From assembly GCA_902495155.1 (NCBI GenBank), contig CABUWD010000008.1, positions 1 through 26,663 on the forward strand: a stretch of DNA of 26,663 bases, written 5' to 3'. A program made the translations under genes and the position numbers. Below, in pieces: positions 1-6,657 of this stretch. Below the pieces are notes generated by a model, which saw only the letters and a program-made list of their open reading frames with translations, was not told the DNA's origin and did no database searches. Source of the stretch: an uncultured Collinsella sp. (GTDB taxonomy: Bacteria > Actinomycetota > Coriobacteriia > Coriobacteriales > Coriobacteriaceae). The stretch's first letter is position 1. Every line of letters begins with the position of its first letter.

Positions 1-171
1 ATGCGCAAGGCGATGCGGGTGACCCAGAAGCAGGCCGCCGCGGGGCTCGGCATGTCCGCGGCCTCACTCGGTCACCTGGAACATGGGAGACGGCGGTCGA
101 CGAAACTGGAGAGGAGGTACTACGAGCTCCTGTGCGAATTGAAGGGAGCGCTCCCGCAAACCGCCTCTTGA
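1..171 (+). CDS. Small helix-turn-helix (XRE-like) protein, possibly 5'-truncated by the window edge
   Basis: The frame is open from the first base, an ATG, to a TGA at 169-171, giving 56 residues. The segment VTQKQAAAGLGMSAASLGHL followed by EHGRR has the Cro/CI (XRE) pattern: a first helix with Gln at its end, a turn 'GLGMS', a recognition helix and the 'xxxEHGRR' closing motif. Such proteins bind DNA, but 56 residues is barely one HTH, so the real start may lie upstream of the window and the gene may be longer. No partner gene is visible. The second HTH half is good; operator and role are unknown. A TTGACA at 168-173 overlaps the stop codon, but no matching -10 follows. Confidence 0.5.
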   Translation: MRKAMRVTQKQAAAGLGMSAASLGHLEHGRRRSTKLERRYYELLCELKGALPQTAS

Positions 172-324
172 CAACTTATAGGAGCGTCGGTTTTGTTTTT
201 CTCAAATTCGACATGCTCGGCGATAGCCGATCAAACGTAGTAAATGGGCATTGTTTTTGACAGGCAGCATCGCACGCGTCCCTCGCAAGGGCAAAATGAT
301 TCGTTTTTCTCCGTCCCCAAGGGA

Positions 325-807
325 TCAGTTGAACAGATTGCCGATGGGGTCGGGATTGGAGCTGGGGAGATAGCGGATTTCTAGTTCTATGCCGAGCTTT
401 TGCAGCTCTTTGAAGGCGGCGACATCTTCGCCGTCTACGGCGACTGCGGGCGTTATGGGGTGCTTGCCCTCCCCTGCCTGCATATGGCCAATGCTGATCT
501 TGGTGATCGGCACGCCACCCTTAACCAGCGCGAGTGCATCGGCGGGTGAGGCCACCATGATCAGAATCAATTGGCGCGGCGTTGCGGTATGAATGATGTC
601 GATGGCCCTTTGCACCGAGAAAAACCGTGTCCACACGCCCTCGGGCACCGCGACCCTCATAGGCGCCCACTTGCGCGAATCCGCCGCAATCTCGTCGTTA
701 ACGATCAGGACGAGGTTGGAACCAACCGCCTCATTCCACAGCTCAACGTCTTGCCCGTAAATAAACCGATCATCGATGCGCGTGAGAAGAATCTTGGGTT
801 GAATCAT
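325..807 (-). CDS. Orphan PTS mannose-family IIB-like protein lacking the active-site histidine
   Basis: The product is 160 residues, aligns end to end with the canonical IIB at 10818-11300 and has the same length. IIB domains of the mannose family pass phosphate from IIA to sugar through a His in the motif RIDxRLxHGQV. Here the N-terminus reads RIDDRFIYGQD, so the His is Tyr17, and the adjacent Leu and Val are also changed. The rest of the fold is kept (SNLVLIVNDE, TRFFSVQRAIDII, ALVKGGVPI, ELQKLGIELEIR). The ATG at 807 is chosen because GGGG lies five or six bases upstream and the length then matches the paralogue; a GTG immediately upstream is the alternative. No IIA, IIC or IID gene is adjacent. 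It cannot be a normal phosphotransfer protein; a regulatory, decoy or decaying paralogue is inferred. Confidence 0.9.
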   Translation of the reverse strand: MIQPKILLTRIDDRFIYGQDVELWNEAVGSNLVLIVNDEIAADSRKWAPMRVAVPEGVWTRFFSVQRAIDIIHTATPRQLILIMVASPADALALVKGGVPITKISIGHMQAGEGKHPITPAVAVDGEDVAAFKELQKLGIELEIRYLPSSNPDPIGNLFN

Positions 808-896
808 CACTGCCCCATTCTGCTTGAGACCCGTAAGAGCAAGACATCACGTCTCCAATATTAGTGCATTTAAAGTGAGAAAAGCCGTCAGAACAC

Positions 897-925
897 TTGC
901 GCGGATGTGCGATGTCCCGTATCAT
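897..925 (+). promoter_or_regulatory. Promoter of the tRNA-Thr gene
   Basis: TTGCGC at 897-902 and TATCAT at 920-925 are separated by 17 bp, a good sigma-70-type arrangement. The tRNA begins about 33 nt after the predicted start of transcription. Confidence 0.6.
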
Positions 926-964
926 AGACAGCCGTTGACGCCTCAGTTGCGTCACCACATGGCC

Positions 965-1040
965 GCCAGCGTAGCTCAGTTGGTAGAGCACCGCTCTCGT
1001 AAAGCGGGGGTCACCGGTTCGAGCCCGGTCGCTGGCTCCA
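965..1040 (+). tRNA. tRNA-Thr (anticodon CGU)
   Basis: A full cloverleaf of 76 nt can be folded. The acceptor arms GCCAGCG (965-971) and CGCTGGC (1030-1036) pair perfectly. The D arm is GCTC...GAGC. The anticodon arm CCGCT/AGCGG encloses the loop CTCGTAA with anticodon CGT at 998-1000, which reads ACG threonine codons. The T arm contains GGTTCGAGCCC. The discriminator base is T and the 3' CCA is encoded. Confidence 0.97.
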
Positions 1041-1051
1041 TTGCACAAGAT

Positions 1052-1075
1052 AGCCGCCTTCGGGCGGCTTTTTTG
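1052..1075 (+). terminator. Rho-independent terminator after tRNA-Thr
   Basis: The stem AGCCGCC (1052-1058) pairs with GGCGGCT (1063-1069) around a TTCG loop and is followed by a run of T. It ends the tRNA transcript 12 nt after the CCA. Confidence 0.92.
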
Positions 1076-1491
1076 TTACCGATTTCAGGCGCACATCCGC
1101 CGGAATTCGCCCACTCGGTGGACTTCGGGTTTAATGCTTAGGGGCGGGGATTTACCAAAGTGAAATTTTAATGAAAAGAAACCCAGCTGCAACAATTGCC
1201 ATGGCGAGGGCTCGAATTGGCCATATAGATCTAAAATAGTCACGATACCTTCTCTTTTGCTGGAACGATATATCTATACAAGGTTGTGAGCGGAAAACAA
1301 AAATACGTCGATTGCTATCCGACAAACGGGTCTGGAATTGCATTCACCGGCATTTCGGGGCAGATTGATACACATGTACGAAAGGGAACCTATGTGGTGC
1401 GTTGGGTTGGAGCTGCTGCAGGCCCGATATGGATTGTGGTCTTGCGCCCCGATGTCCAAATAGGTTTCTCTCTCTAGACGGGAAGTTGCTC
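1076..1491. other. AT-richer intergenic stretch with no well-supported gene
   Basis: This 416-nt stretch is clearly lower in GC than the flanks: about 40-45% in the lines I counted, against roughly 60% nearby. Open frames on both strands (for example 1152-1343 on minus, ending in a short hydrophobic segment, and 1286-1477 on plus) lack convincing ribosome-binding sites and recognisable domains. It contains the lac-operator-like sequence listed separately. It probably supplies the 5' region of the gene at 1492. Confidence 0.5.
1284..1300 (+). promoter_or_regulatory. Sequence resembling the E. coli lac operator O1
   Basis: TTGTGAGCGGAAAACAA differs at one of 17 positions from the core of E. 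coli lacO1 (TTGTGAGCGGATAACAA). Sites of this type are bound by LacI-family repressors. No LacI-family gene is in the window and the flanks do not resemble a lac promoter, so the match may be coincidental. It lies about 190 nt upstream of the gene at 1492. Confidence 0.25.
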
Positions 1492-1857
1492 ATGGACGCC
1501 ATATATGACGGAGATGACTGGGTCGATCATTATACTTGGCGCCTGGTCGGCTCGAACGACAATGGGGATGTGGTGTTTGATGGACTATGTCCAAAGCATC
1601 TCCATCCTTTTGTCTCGTCGTTAATTGAGAGTTCCGCTCGTGTTGCCCCCTACAGCTCGGCATCGCTTCATGATACGGACGTTTTGAAGACCATAAGGGA
1701 ATCAATTGACGATGGCACGATGAGCGGCCCGCTGTTTTCTCGGCTTGTGGGGCTAGATGAGATTGGCTCGAAACGACTGCTTGCGGGCGAAAAAGTGGAA
1801 CTCACTTATCGGTCGATGATTTCAATCCTGCGGCTAGCCGATGTTCTTCGCAAATAA
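1492..1857 (+). CDS. Hypothetical protein of 121 residues
   Basis: I do not recognise this protein. The ATG at 1492 is preceded by GGGAAG six bases upstream; the same frame is open back to an ATG at 1402, but the region between looks non-coding and Cys-rich. The product begins MDAIYDGDDW, is acidic in its N-terminal half and has no membrane segment. The C-terminal 45 residues (from GPLFSRLVGLDEIGSKRLL to ISILRLADVLRK) are helical, and the pattern of a Leu-rich helix, Gly turn and second helix faintly recalls an HTH, which I would not assert. The gene sits in lower-GC DNA between the tRNA-Thr and the GalNAc locus, consistent with an accessory insertion. It converges with the YhcH-type gene and both could use the hairpin at 1896-1946. 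Confidence 0.6.
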   Translation: MDAIYDGDDWVDHYTWRLVGSNDNGDVVFDGLCPKHLHPFVSSLIESSARVAPYSSASLHDTDVLKTIRESIDDGTMSGPLFSRLVGLDEIGSKRLLAGEKVELTYRSMISILRLADVLRK

Positions 1858-1895
1858 ATCCAAGCAAAACGCCGCCGGCAACTCCCCTACTCAAC

Positions 1896-1946
1896 AAAAA
1901 AGCCCCGCCAACCGCAATCCCCAAGGGAACCGCGATTAACGGGGCT
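1896..1946 (-). terminator. Terminator of the lacX-lacC-yhcH unit
   Basis: On the minus strand, AGCCCCG (1946-1940) pairs with CGGGGCT (1907-1901) and is followed by six T. The long loop contains a smaller TTCCC/GGGGA hairpin. It lies about 60 nt past the stop of the YhcH-type gene. Confidence 0.75.
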
Positions 1947-2004
1947 CAAGCGCGCTCCTCAATGGAATCACGCCATCAGACGAACAGCTCAGCCGAGCAG
2001 CGCG

Positions 2005-2478
2005 TTACTCTTCCCAGTAAGCATCTGCAAGCAGCTTAAAGCAGATCTTCTTGACCGGCTGTGCGCCATCGCCCGGGAACTCGAGCGTGGGCATGTGAGG
2101 CTCGCCGGCAACGAACAGGGCGAACTTGTCGTCGGCCAGATCGCCGGCGATCGAGGCGTCGGAATCGACCAGATCGTAGTCGTCCTTCTCGTCAAACTCC
2201 TGGACCAGCGTCAAGCTGCCCGTAGCGACCTTAAAGGCCTCGCGACCCTCAATGTCGATCTGCAGGTCGTGATAACGCTGATGCGTCTCATAGTGAGCCT
2301 CGGCCTCGGGACGCGTCGTGGGAGCCATGACGTTCGCAAAGACCTTGTCGCCCAGAATCGGATGGCTGCCGACCTCGAGCTGCGCCGGATCGTTCTCCTC
2401 GAGCCAATCGATCAACACGTCGAGGCCCTTGAGCATTCCGCGGTACTCCTCGATATCGCCCAATGCACCGTAAATCAT
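2005..2478 (-). CDS. YhcH/YjgK/YiaL (DUF386) family protein, sugar anomerase-like
   Basis: The product is 157 residues, the usual length for this family of small cupin-like proteins that includes E. coli NanQ (YhcH, N-acetylneuraminate anomerase), TabA and EbgC. Visible family features are the start MIYGALGDIEEY, the central 'HYETHQRYHDLQIDIEG' with its conserved His residues, an 'EFDEKDDYDL' segment and the 'GEPHMP' motif near residue 130, whose His is a metal ligand in characterised members. The start has AGGGG six bases upstream. It is the last gene of the minus-strand unit lacX-lacC-(nagA remnant)-yhcH, so it probably acts on an anomer of an amino sugar or its phosphate. NanQ-like sialic acid anomerase activity is possible, but no other sialic acid genes are present. 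Confidence 0.88.
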   Translation of the reverse strand: MIYGALGDIEEYRGMLKGLDVLIDWLEENDPAQLEVGSHPILGDKVFANVMAPTTRPEAEAHYETHQRYHDLQIDIEGREAFKVATGSLTLVQEFDEKDDYDLVDSDASIAGDLADDKFALFVAGEPHMPTLEFPGDGAQPVKKICFKLLADAYWEE

Positions 2479-2510
2479 CTAAATCCCCTCTCGGATCGCT
2501 TCTTTGGCGG

Positions 2511-2642
2511 CTACTCGGCAAACGCGTTACCGACGCTGTTGCCACCCACATACGTCTCGACCAGGGTAAGGTCGGGATTGAACACGACAACGTCGGCGTC
2601 GCGCCCCGACATAATGCTATCGCACTTGTCGTCGACATGAGC
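2511..2642 (-). pseudogene. C-terminal remnant of a second nagA
   Basis: Translating the minus strand from 2642 gives 43 residues that match the C-terminus of the intact NagA (5369-6538) at 33 of 43 positions, including DKC-SIM-GRDAD, LTLVETYVGG and SVGNAF, and end at a TAG in the equivalent place. The homology stops abruptly at the Ala equivalent to the start of AHIEDKC; the other roughly 345 residues and any start codon are missing. The remnant begins 33 nt after the lacC stop and is in the same frame as lacC. It is read as the scar of a deletion that removed most of a nagA paralogue from a lacC-nagA-yhcH operon. Confidence 0.9.
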
Positions 2643-2675
2643 TAGCAATCGATGCCGGGGCCGACGCCCAAGCCC

Positions 2676-3611
2676 TTACAGCTCGGTCACGACAACGCCG
2701 TTGTAGACCTCGTCCCAACGATCCATAACCAAGTGGCCAGTCATGGGATCCATGGCGTTGAGCTTGCCGCAGGTGTTGGCGGTACGCAGCACCGTCTCGT
2801 CGTCTGCGCCAGCAGCAATGGCATGCGCGAAGCCTGCGATAGTGGAGTCACCAGAGCCCGTGGCGTTAACGGCAGGGATATCGGGCGTCTTTGCGCGGAA
2901 TGCACGGCCGTTGTGGAAGCCAACGGAGCCGGCAGCACCCATGGACACAACGACCCAGGGGATATCGGAGAAGCGGGCATCAGAGGCGAGCGCGGCGCGG
3001 AGCTCGTCCACATCGTCGGTGGTAAAGCTCGTGCCCAGAAGGCCGTTGATCTCGGTCAGGTTGGGCTTGACCAGCTCGGGCTTAATTTCGGACTTAAGGG
3101 CGGCCTCGAGCGAAGCACCCGAGGTATCGAGCAGCACCTTGGCTCCGGCGTTCTCTGCAATGCCCGTGATCTTGGCATAGTAGTCTGCCTCGACACCGCG
3201 GGGCAGCGAACCCGAAATGGTGACGACGTCGGCCTTGCCCGCAAGCTCGGTAAACTTGGCGGTAAAGGCATCGAGCTCCTCGGGGGCAATTGTCGGGCCA
3301 CTCTCGAGCAGCTCAGTCTGGTTGCCGGCGTGGAGGATGTTGAGGCAAATGCGAGTCTCGCCCTTGATGGGCACAAAGTCGTTGTTAATACCGTTGGCGT
3401 CCATGAGCTCAGCCATGTAGGCGCCCATGTGGCCGCCGAGCAGACCGGTTGCCACAACGTCGTCGCCCAGCTGACCCAGCACACGGGCCACGTTGAGGCC
3501 CTTGCCGCCGGCGGTCTTTTCGGGCGTCACGCGGTTGACGTCGTCGATAACGAGCTCGTCGAGCTGATAGCGCGTATCGACAGACGGGTTCATCGTAACG
3601 GTGAGGATCAT
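2676..3611 (-). CDS. lacC: Tagatose-6-phosphate kinase-like sugar kinase (PfkB family, LacC type)
   Basis: LacC phosphorylates D-tagatose 6-phosphate to the 1,6-bisphosphate with ATP, in the cytoplasm. The 311 residues begin MILTVTMNPSVDTRYQLDEL, which is the LacC/FruK start. TAGGKGLNVARVLGQLG (about 33-49) is PfkB signature 1, IKGETR and QTELLESGP are substrate-side segments shared with LacC, VTISGSLPRG follows, and NATGSGDSTIAG near 250 is signature 2 with the catalytic Asp. The C-terminal ANTCGKLNA...TGHL also matches LacC. The length is normal. AAGGAG lies seven bases before the ATG. It follows the LacX-like gene by 58 nt, and lacC-lacX pairing is known from Gram-positive lac operons. 1-phosphofructokinase activity is the main alternative; the neighbourhood with agaS favours tagatose 6-phosphate. 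Confidence 0.9.
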   Translation of the reverse strand: MILTVTMNPSVDTRYQLDELVIDDVNRVTPEKTAGGKGLNVARVLGQLGDDVVATGLLGGHMGAYMAELMDANGINNDFVPIKGETRICLNILHAGNQTELLESGPTIAPEELDAFTAKFTELAGKADVVTISGSLPRGVEADYYAKITGIAENAGAKVLLDTSGASLEAALKSEIKPELVKPNLTEINGLLGTSFTTDDVDELRAALASDARFSDIPWVVVSMGAAGSVGFHNGRAFRAKTPDIPAVNATGSGDSTIAGFAHAIAAGADDETVLRTANTCGKLNAMDPMTGHLVMDRWDEVYNGVVVTEL

Positions 3612-3670
3612 TTTTAGCTCCTTATCTCGCAGGCTCCTTGTGCCTCGCGATACGAGTCGACAAAACGGAA

Positions 3671-4552
3671 TTACAGAATCTCAATCGTGAACGAGCGAAC
3701 GACGGTCTCCTTGGGCTTGGCGACAAGGCAGCCGCGCTTATGCTCAAGCACGTCGTCCTCATCGGAGCAGGTCGAAAGGCCGCCCCAGGGCTCAACCGCC
3801 ACAAAATCGCCCTCGGGCTTGCTCCACACAATGAGATATGGGAAGCCCTCAAAGCTCAGGCGGACGCCCTTGTCCTCGCCCTTTTTGGAAAGCGTGACCT
3901 GACGGCTCTCGAGCACGTCAAAGATGGTCTCCGCAAAATCGAAGAGCTCATGTGACAGAGGCAGCGTCTTTCCCACCATGGGGTTCTTGGAGCGATTGGT
4001 CACGTCAATCAAGCCAGTCGAGGGGACGGCGGTGCAGAGCTCCGCAGCCTCGTCCTTCTCAAAGCGCAGCTCGTAGTCCGTATAGGCCTCGCCCTCATCG
4101 AGCGGACACCTAAAGCCGGGATGACCGCCAATAAAGAACGGCATGTCCTCGGTGCCCTCGTTGGTGACCTCATAGGAAACGCGCACGGCAGCGTCCTCGA
4201 GCGTATAGCGGGCGACAAGCTTAAACGGATACGGATAATCGCTCAGCAGCGCGGCGTTATCCTCCGAAGCCAGGCACATCGCCAGCTCGTTCTCGCTCTG
4301 GCTCAGCAGCTTCCACTCCTGTTTGCGCGCAAACCCATGGCGAGCGAGCTTTACATGATGCCCGGCAAACGTCATGGCGTTGTTATCGCGCAAGCCTCCG
4401 CAAATCGGGAAGCAAATCGGTGCCTGGCCGGACCACACGGCGGGATCGCCCTGCCACAGATACTCGCGACCTCCGGCCTCGATCGAGGTAAACGAACCAC
4501 CAGCCGTGGACACCTTAATAGAAATCGAATCGTTGGAGAGAGCGTATTCCAT
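3671..4552 (-). CDS. Aldose 1-epimerase family protein (LacX-like mutarotase)
   Basis: The 293-residue product belongs to the galactose mutarotase-like family, LacX subgroup. It starts MEYALSNDSISIKVSTAGG. The segment FPICGGLRDNN is a sugar-binding loop, RHGFAR holds the first conserved His, FFIGGHPGFRCPL near residue 150 holds the second (catalytic) His, and VAVEPWGG near 260 holds the catalytic Glu. Such enzymes interconvert alpha and beta anomers of free or phosphorylated hexoses. The ATG at 4552 is chosen because AAGGA lies six bases upstream; the upstream in-frame extension is not protein-like. It heads a minus-strand unit with lacC and the YhcH protein, so an intermediate of the GalNAc/tagatose route is the likely substrate. 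Confidence 0.88.
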   Translation of the reverse strand: MEYALSNDSISIKVSTAGGSFTSIEAGGREYLWQGDPAVWSGQAPICFPICGGLRDNNAMTFAGHHVKLARHGFARKQEWKLLSQSENELAMCLASEDNAALLSDYPYPFKLVARYTLEDAAVRVSYEVTNEGTEDMPFFIGGHPGFRCPLDEGEAYTDYELRFEKDEAAELCTAVPSTGLIDVTNRSKNPMVGKTLPLSHELFDFAETIFDVLESRQVTLSKKGEDKGVRLSFEGFPYLIVWSKPEGDFVAVEPWGGLSTCSDEDDVLEHKRGCLVAKPKETVVRSFTIEIL

Positions 4553-4708
4553 TGCCCATCCTTTCGAACAACTGCTTTTTGCTCGCAAGTACCCGTCTCG
4601 GCCCTGACCAAAGGACAAACCCGCACGTTCATCGATGCGTCCGGTATCCCAGCCATGTAACGGGGTACCATACAGACATTGATGCAATTACAGCTGAAAG
4701 GCCTTCTT

Positions 4709-5293
4709 ATGCGAACCATCATCCTCTACGCCTCGCGCCATCACGGCAATACGAAAAAGCTCGTGGACGCCATCGTCGAGGCGCACCCCGAGATCGATAC
4801 CCTCGACGTGAAGTCACTCGGCAAAAACGAGTACCCCAACCTGCACGAATATCATCTAATCGGCGTCGCCACGGGCATCTATTACTCCGAGATCGACAAG
4901 GATATGGCACGTGTACTGACCAACGTGCTGCAGCCGCAGGACAAGGTGTTTGGCCTTATGACCTACGGTGGCAAAAACAAGTGGTACGGCAAGGATATCG
5001 ATGGCATCTGCCGCATGAGGCAGGCCATCTTTATGGGTGTCTACGGCTGCCCCGGCTTTGATACGTGGGGGCCGTTCAAACTCGCCGGCGGTGTCCAAAA
5101 GGGACACCCGACCGCTGAGGAAATTAAGGGCGCCGTCGACTTCTTCGACAAGATCGAAGATGAGTACGGCGATATCATCGTCGAAGAGTACGCCAAACGT
5201 GAGAAGCGTCTAGCATACGAGAAGGAGCATCCTGCAGGAGGCCTGGTGGCCGGCGTTAAGCGCACGGCAAAGAAGATCGCTAACAAGCTGTAA
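4709..5293 (+). CDS. Flavodoxin-domain protein
   Basis: The 194 residues begin MRTIILYASRHHGNTKKLVD, a flavodoxin start in which SRHHGNTKK forms the FMN phosphate-binding loop. VATGIYYSEIDKDM and FGLMTYGGKNKWYG fit the second and third flavin-contact loops. The C-terminal 40 residues are charged, then basic (GVKRTAKKIANKL), which suggests membrane or nucleic-acid contact. AAAGG lies seven bases before the ATG. It is the only plus-strand gene inside the sugar locus and is transcribed divergently from the LacX-like gene. Flavodoxins carry electrons in the cytoplasm; the partner is unknown and no link to amino-sugar catabolism is visible. Confidence 0.88.
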   Translation: MRTIILYASRHHGNTKKLVDAIVEAHPEIDTLDVKSLGKNEYPNLHEYHLIGVATGIYYSEIDKDMARVLTNVLQPQDKVFGLMTYGGKNKWYGKDIDGICRMRQAIFMGVYGCPGFDTWGPFKLAGGVQKGHPTAEEIKGAVDFFDKIEDEYGDIIVEEYAKREKRLAYEKEHPAGGLVAGVKRTAKKIANKL

Positions 5294-5324
5294 CTGTGAA
5301 GGTGCTTTTGAGCGTTTAACCCAT

Positions 5325-5363
5325 ACGGCGGGTCCGAGCAGATTCGGGCCCGCCGTCTTTTTC
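5325..5363 (+). terminator. Terminator of the flavodoxin gene
   Basis: ACGGCGGG (5325-5332) pairs with CCCGCCGT (5349-5356), with an inner CCG/CGG extension, and is followed by CTTTTTC. It lies between convergent flavodoxin and nagA and may also limit nagA transcripts, although the minus side lacks a T run. Confidence 0.85.
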
Positions 5364-5368
5364 TATCG

Positions 5369-6538
5369 TTACTCGGTAAAGGCGTTGCCGACGCTCTGGC
5401 CGCCAACATACGTCTCGACGAGGGTAAGCTCATGGTCGAACACGACAAAGTCGGCGTCGCGACCCGGCATGATGCTGCCGCACTTATCCTCGATGTGCGC
5501 GGAGCGTGCCGGCACCTCGGTTGCCATGCGAATGGCGATATCGGCGCTGGCGATGCCCCAGTCAACGATGTTCTTGACGCCCTGGGCAAGCGTGAGCACC
5601 GAGCCGGCAATGCTCTTGCCGTCGGCGAGCCAGCACAGGTTGTCCTTCATGATGACGTCCATGCCACCACTGGTGTAGCTGCCCTCGGGCATGCCGCCGC
5701 AGCCCAGGCAGTCAGTGATGAGCACCGTGTGTTGCCAGCCCTTTGCCTGCAGCAGCGCCTTGATGGCGGCAGGGTTAACGTGCTTGCCGTCACAGATGAT
5801 CTCGGCGTAGGTCTCGGGCGTGGACATGGCAGCGCCCACGACACCGGGCTCACGGTGATGCAGCCCGCGCTGACCGTTATAGGTATGCGTAAAGCAGCTG
5901 GCACCGGCGTTGATGGCGGCGATGCACTCATCGTAGGTGGCGTCGGAGTGACCGATGCTGGTCACCACACCCTTGGCATTCAGAGCAGCCGCATAAGCAG
6001 CGGCGCCGTCGCGCTCGGCCGCCATGGCGCTCTTGACGATGCGACCACCCGCAGCCTCCTGCCACTGATCGAAGACCTCCTCGGAGGGGTCGATAAGATA
6101 AGCGGGGTTCTGCGCGCCCACGTGCTTCATGGTAAAGAAGGGGCCCTCCAGGTAGATGCCCTGAATGCGAGCACCGCAGAAGTCGGGGCCGCGACCCTCG
6201 TCCGCCTGAGCGATGGCGGCGCAGGCGTCCTTGATCTGCTCGACGCCATCGGTGAACGTCGTGGGCAGCCAGCTGGTGGTGCCGCGACGGGCGAGCTCGG
6301 TCGAGCTGATATCGATGCCCTCGGGATCGTTATCGGTAGTTGAGTGGTTGTAGAAGCCATGGATGTGAGTATCGACCATACCCGGTGCGATCCACGATCC
6401 CGTGTAGTCCTTAATCTCGCAAGAGGGCTCGTCGGCCTGCCAGGCGCCAAAGACGCCATCCTCGACCATAAGATAGCCGCCCAGTTGCGGGCCTGCCGGC
6501 AAGAAGAACTTGTCAGCCTTAATTGCGTACGTGCTCAT
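5369..6538 (-). CDS. nagA: N-acetylglucosamine/galactosamine-6-phosphate deacetylase
   Basis: NagA removes acetate from GlcNAc-6-P or GalNAc-6-P in the cytoplasm, giving the amino-sugar phosphate. The 389-residue amidohydrolase-fold protein shows IAPGMVDTHIHG (about 50-60, metal motif), YLEGPFF (metal-binding Glu), SIGHSDA (metal His), FTHTYNG (second metal His with the substrate loop) and LITDCLGCGG with the catalytic Asp. The C-terminus GRDADFVVFD is the usual end of the beta-sandwich domain. The ATG at 6538 has AAGGAG five bases upstream; an in-frame GTG two codons earlier would overlap that site. TATAAG at 6584-6579 on the minus strand may be its own -10 element, because a terminator separates it from agaS. 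With agaS and lacC nearby, GalNAc-6-P is the likely substrate; this is inferred from context. Confidence 0.95.
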   Translation of the reverse strand: MSTYAIKADKFFLPAGPQLGGYLMVEDGVFGAWQADEPSCEIKDYTGSWIAPGMVDTHIHGFYNHSTTDNDPEGIDISSTELARRGTTSWLPTTFTDGVEQIKDACAAIAQADEGRGPDFCGARIQGIYLEGPFFTMKHVGAQNPAYLIDPSEEVFDQWQEAAGGRIVKSAMAAERDGAAAYAAALNAKGVVTSIGHSDATYDECIAAINAGASCFTHTYNGQRGLHHREPGVVGAAMSTPETYAEIICDGKHVNPAAIKALLQAKGWQHTVLITDCLGCGGMPEGSYTSGGMDVIMKDNLCWLADGKSIAGSVLTLAQGVKNIVDWGIASADIAIRMATEVPARSAHIEDKCGSIMPGRDADFVVFDHELTLVETYVGGQSVGNAFTE

Positions 6539-6596
6539 ATGCACTCCTTGCTTCTAAAAGCAGTTGACCATGGTGATGCTTATACCCAGCTCACCT

Positions 6597-6640
6597 AAAA
6601 ACAAAACGCGCCCGCCCGCCGTTATGAGCGGACGGGCGCC
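6597..6640 (-). terminator. Terminator after agaS
   Basis: On the minus strand a GC-rich stem (6639-6628 with 6619-6608, one mismatch) is followed by GTTTTGTTTTT. It lies 18 nt after the agaS stop, so agaS and nagA are probably separate units or nagA is read by partial read-through. Confidence 0.82.
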
Positions 6641-6657
6641 CTTACAGGGGGACGCGA

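Noticed and set aside
168..173. TTGACA overlapping the stop of the first gene as a promoter
   Set aside because: No -10-like hexamer at 16-19 bp, and the next plus-strand gene is the tRNA, which has its own promoter.
965..1040. tRNA-Thr as the attachment site of an integrated element
   Set aside because: No integrase gene and no second copy of the tRNA 3' end was seen in the window.
1152..1343. Minus-strand 63-codon frame ending in a hydrophobic segment (MAIVAAGFLFIKISLW), toxin-like at first sight
   Set aside because: No Shine-Dalgarno before its ATG, no start close to the hydrophobic part, and no match to type I toxin families or an antisense antitoxin.
2652..3617. Plus-strand frame of 321 codons opposite lacC, and similar long frames opposite nagA, agaS, icd and the hydroxyacid dehydrogenase
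   Set aside because: All mirror well-identified minus-strand genes; they lack ribosome-binding sites and recognisable motifs.
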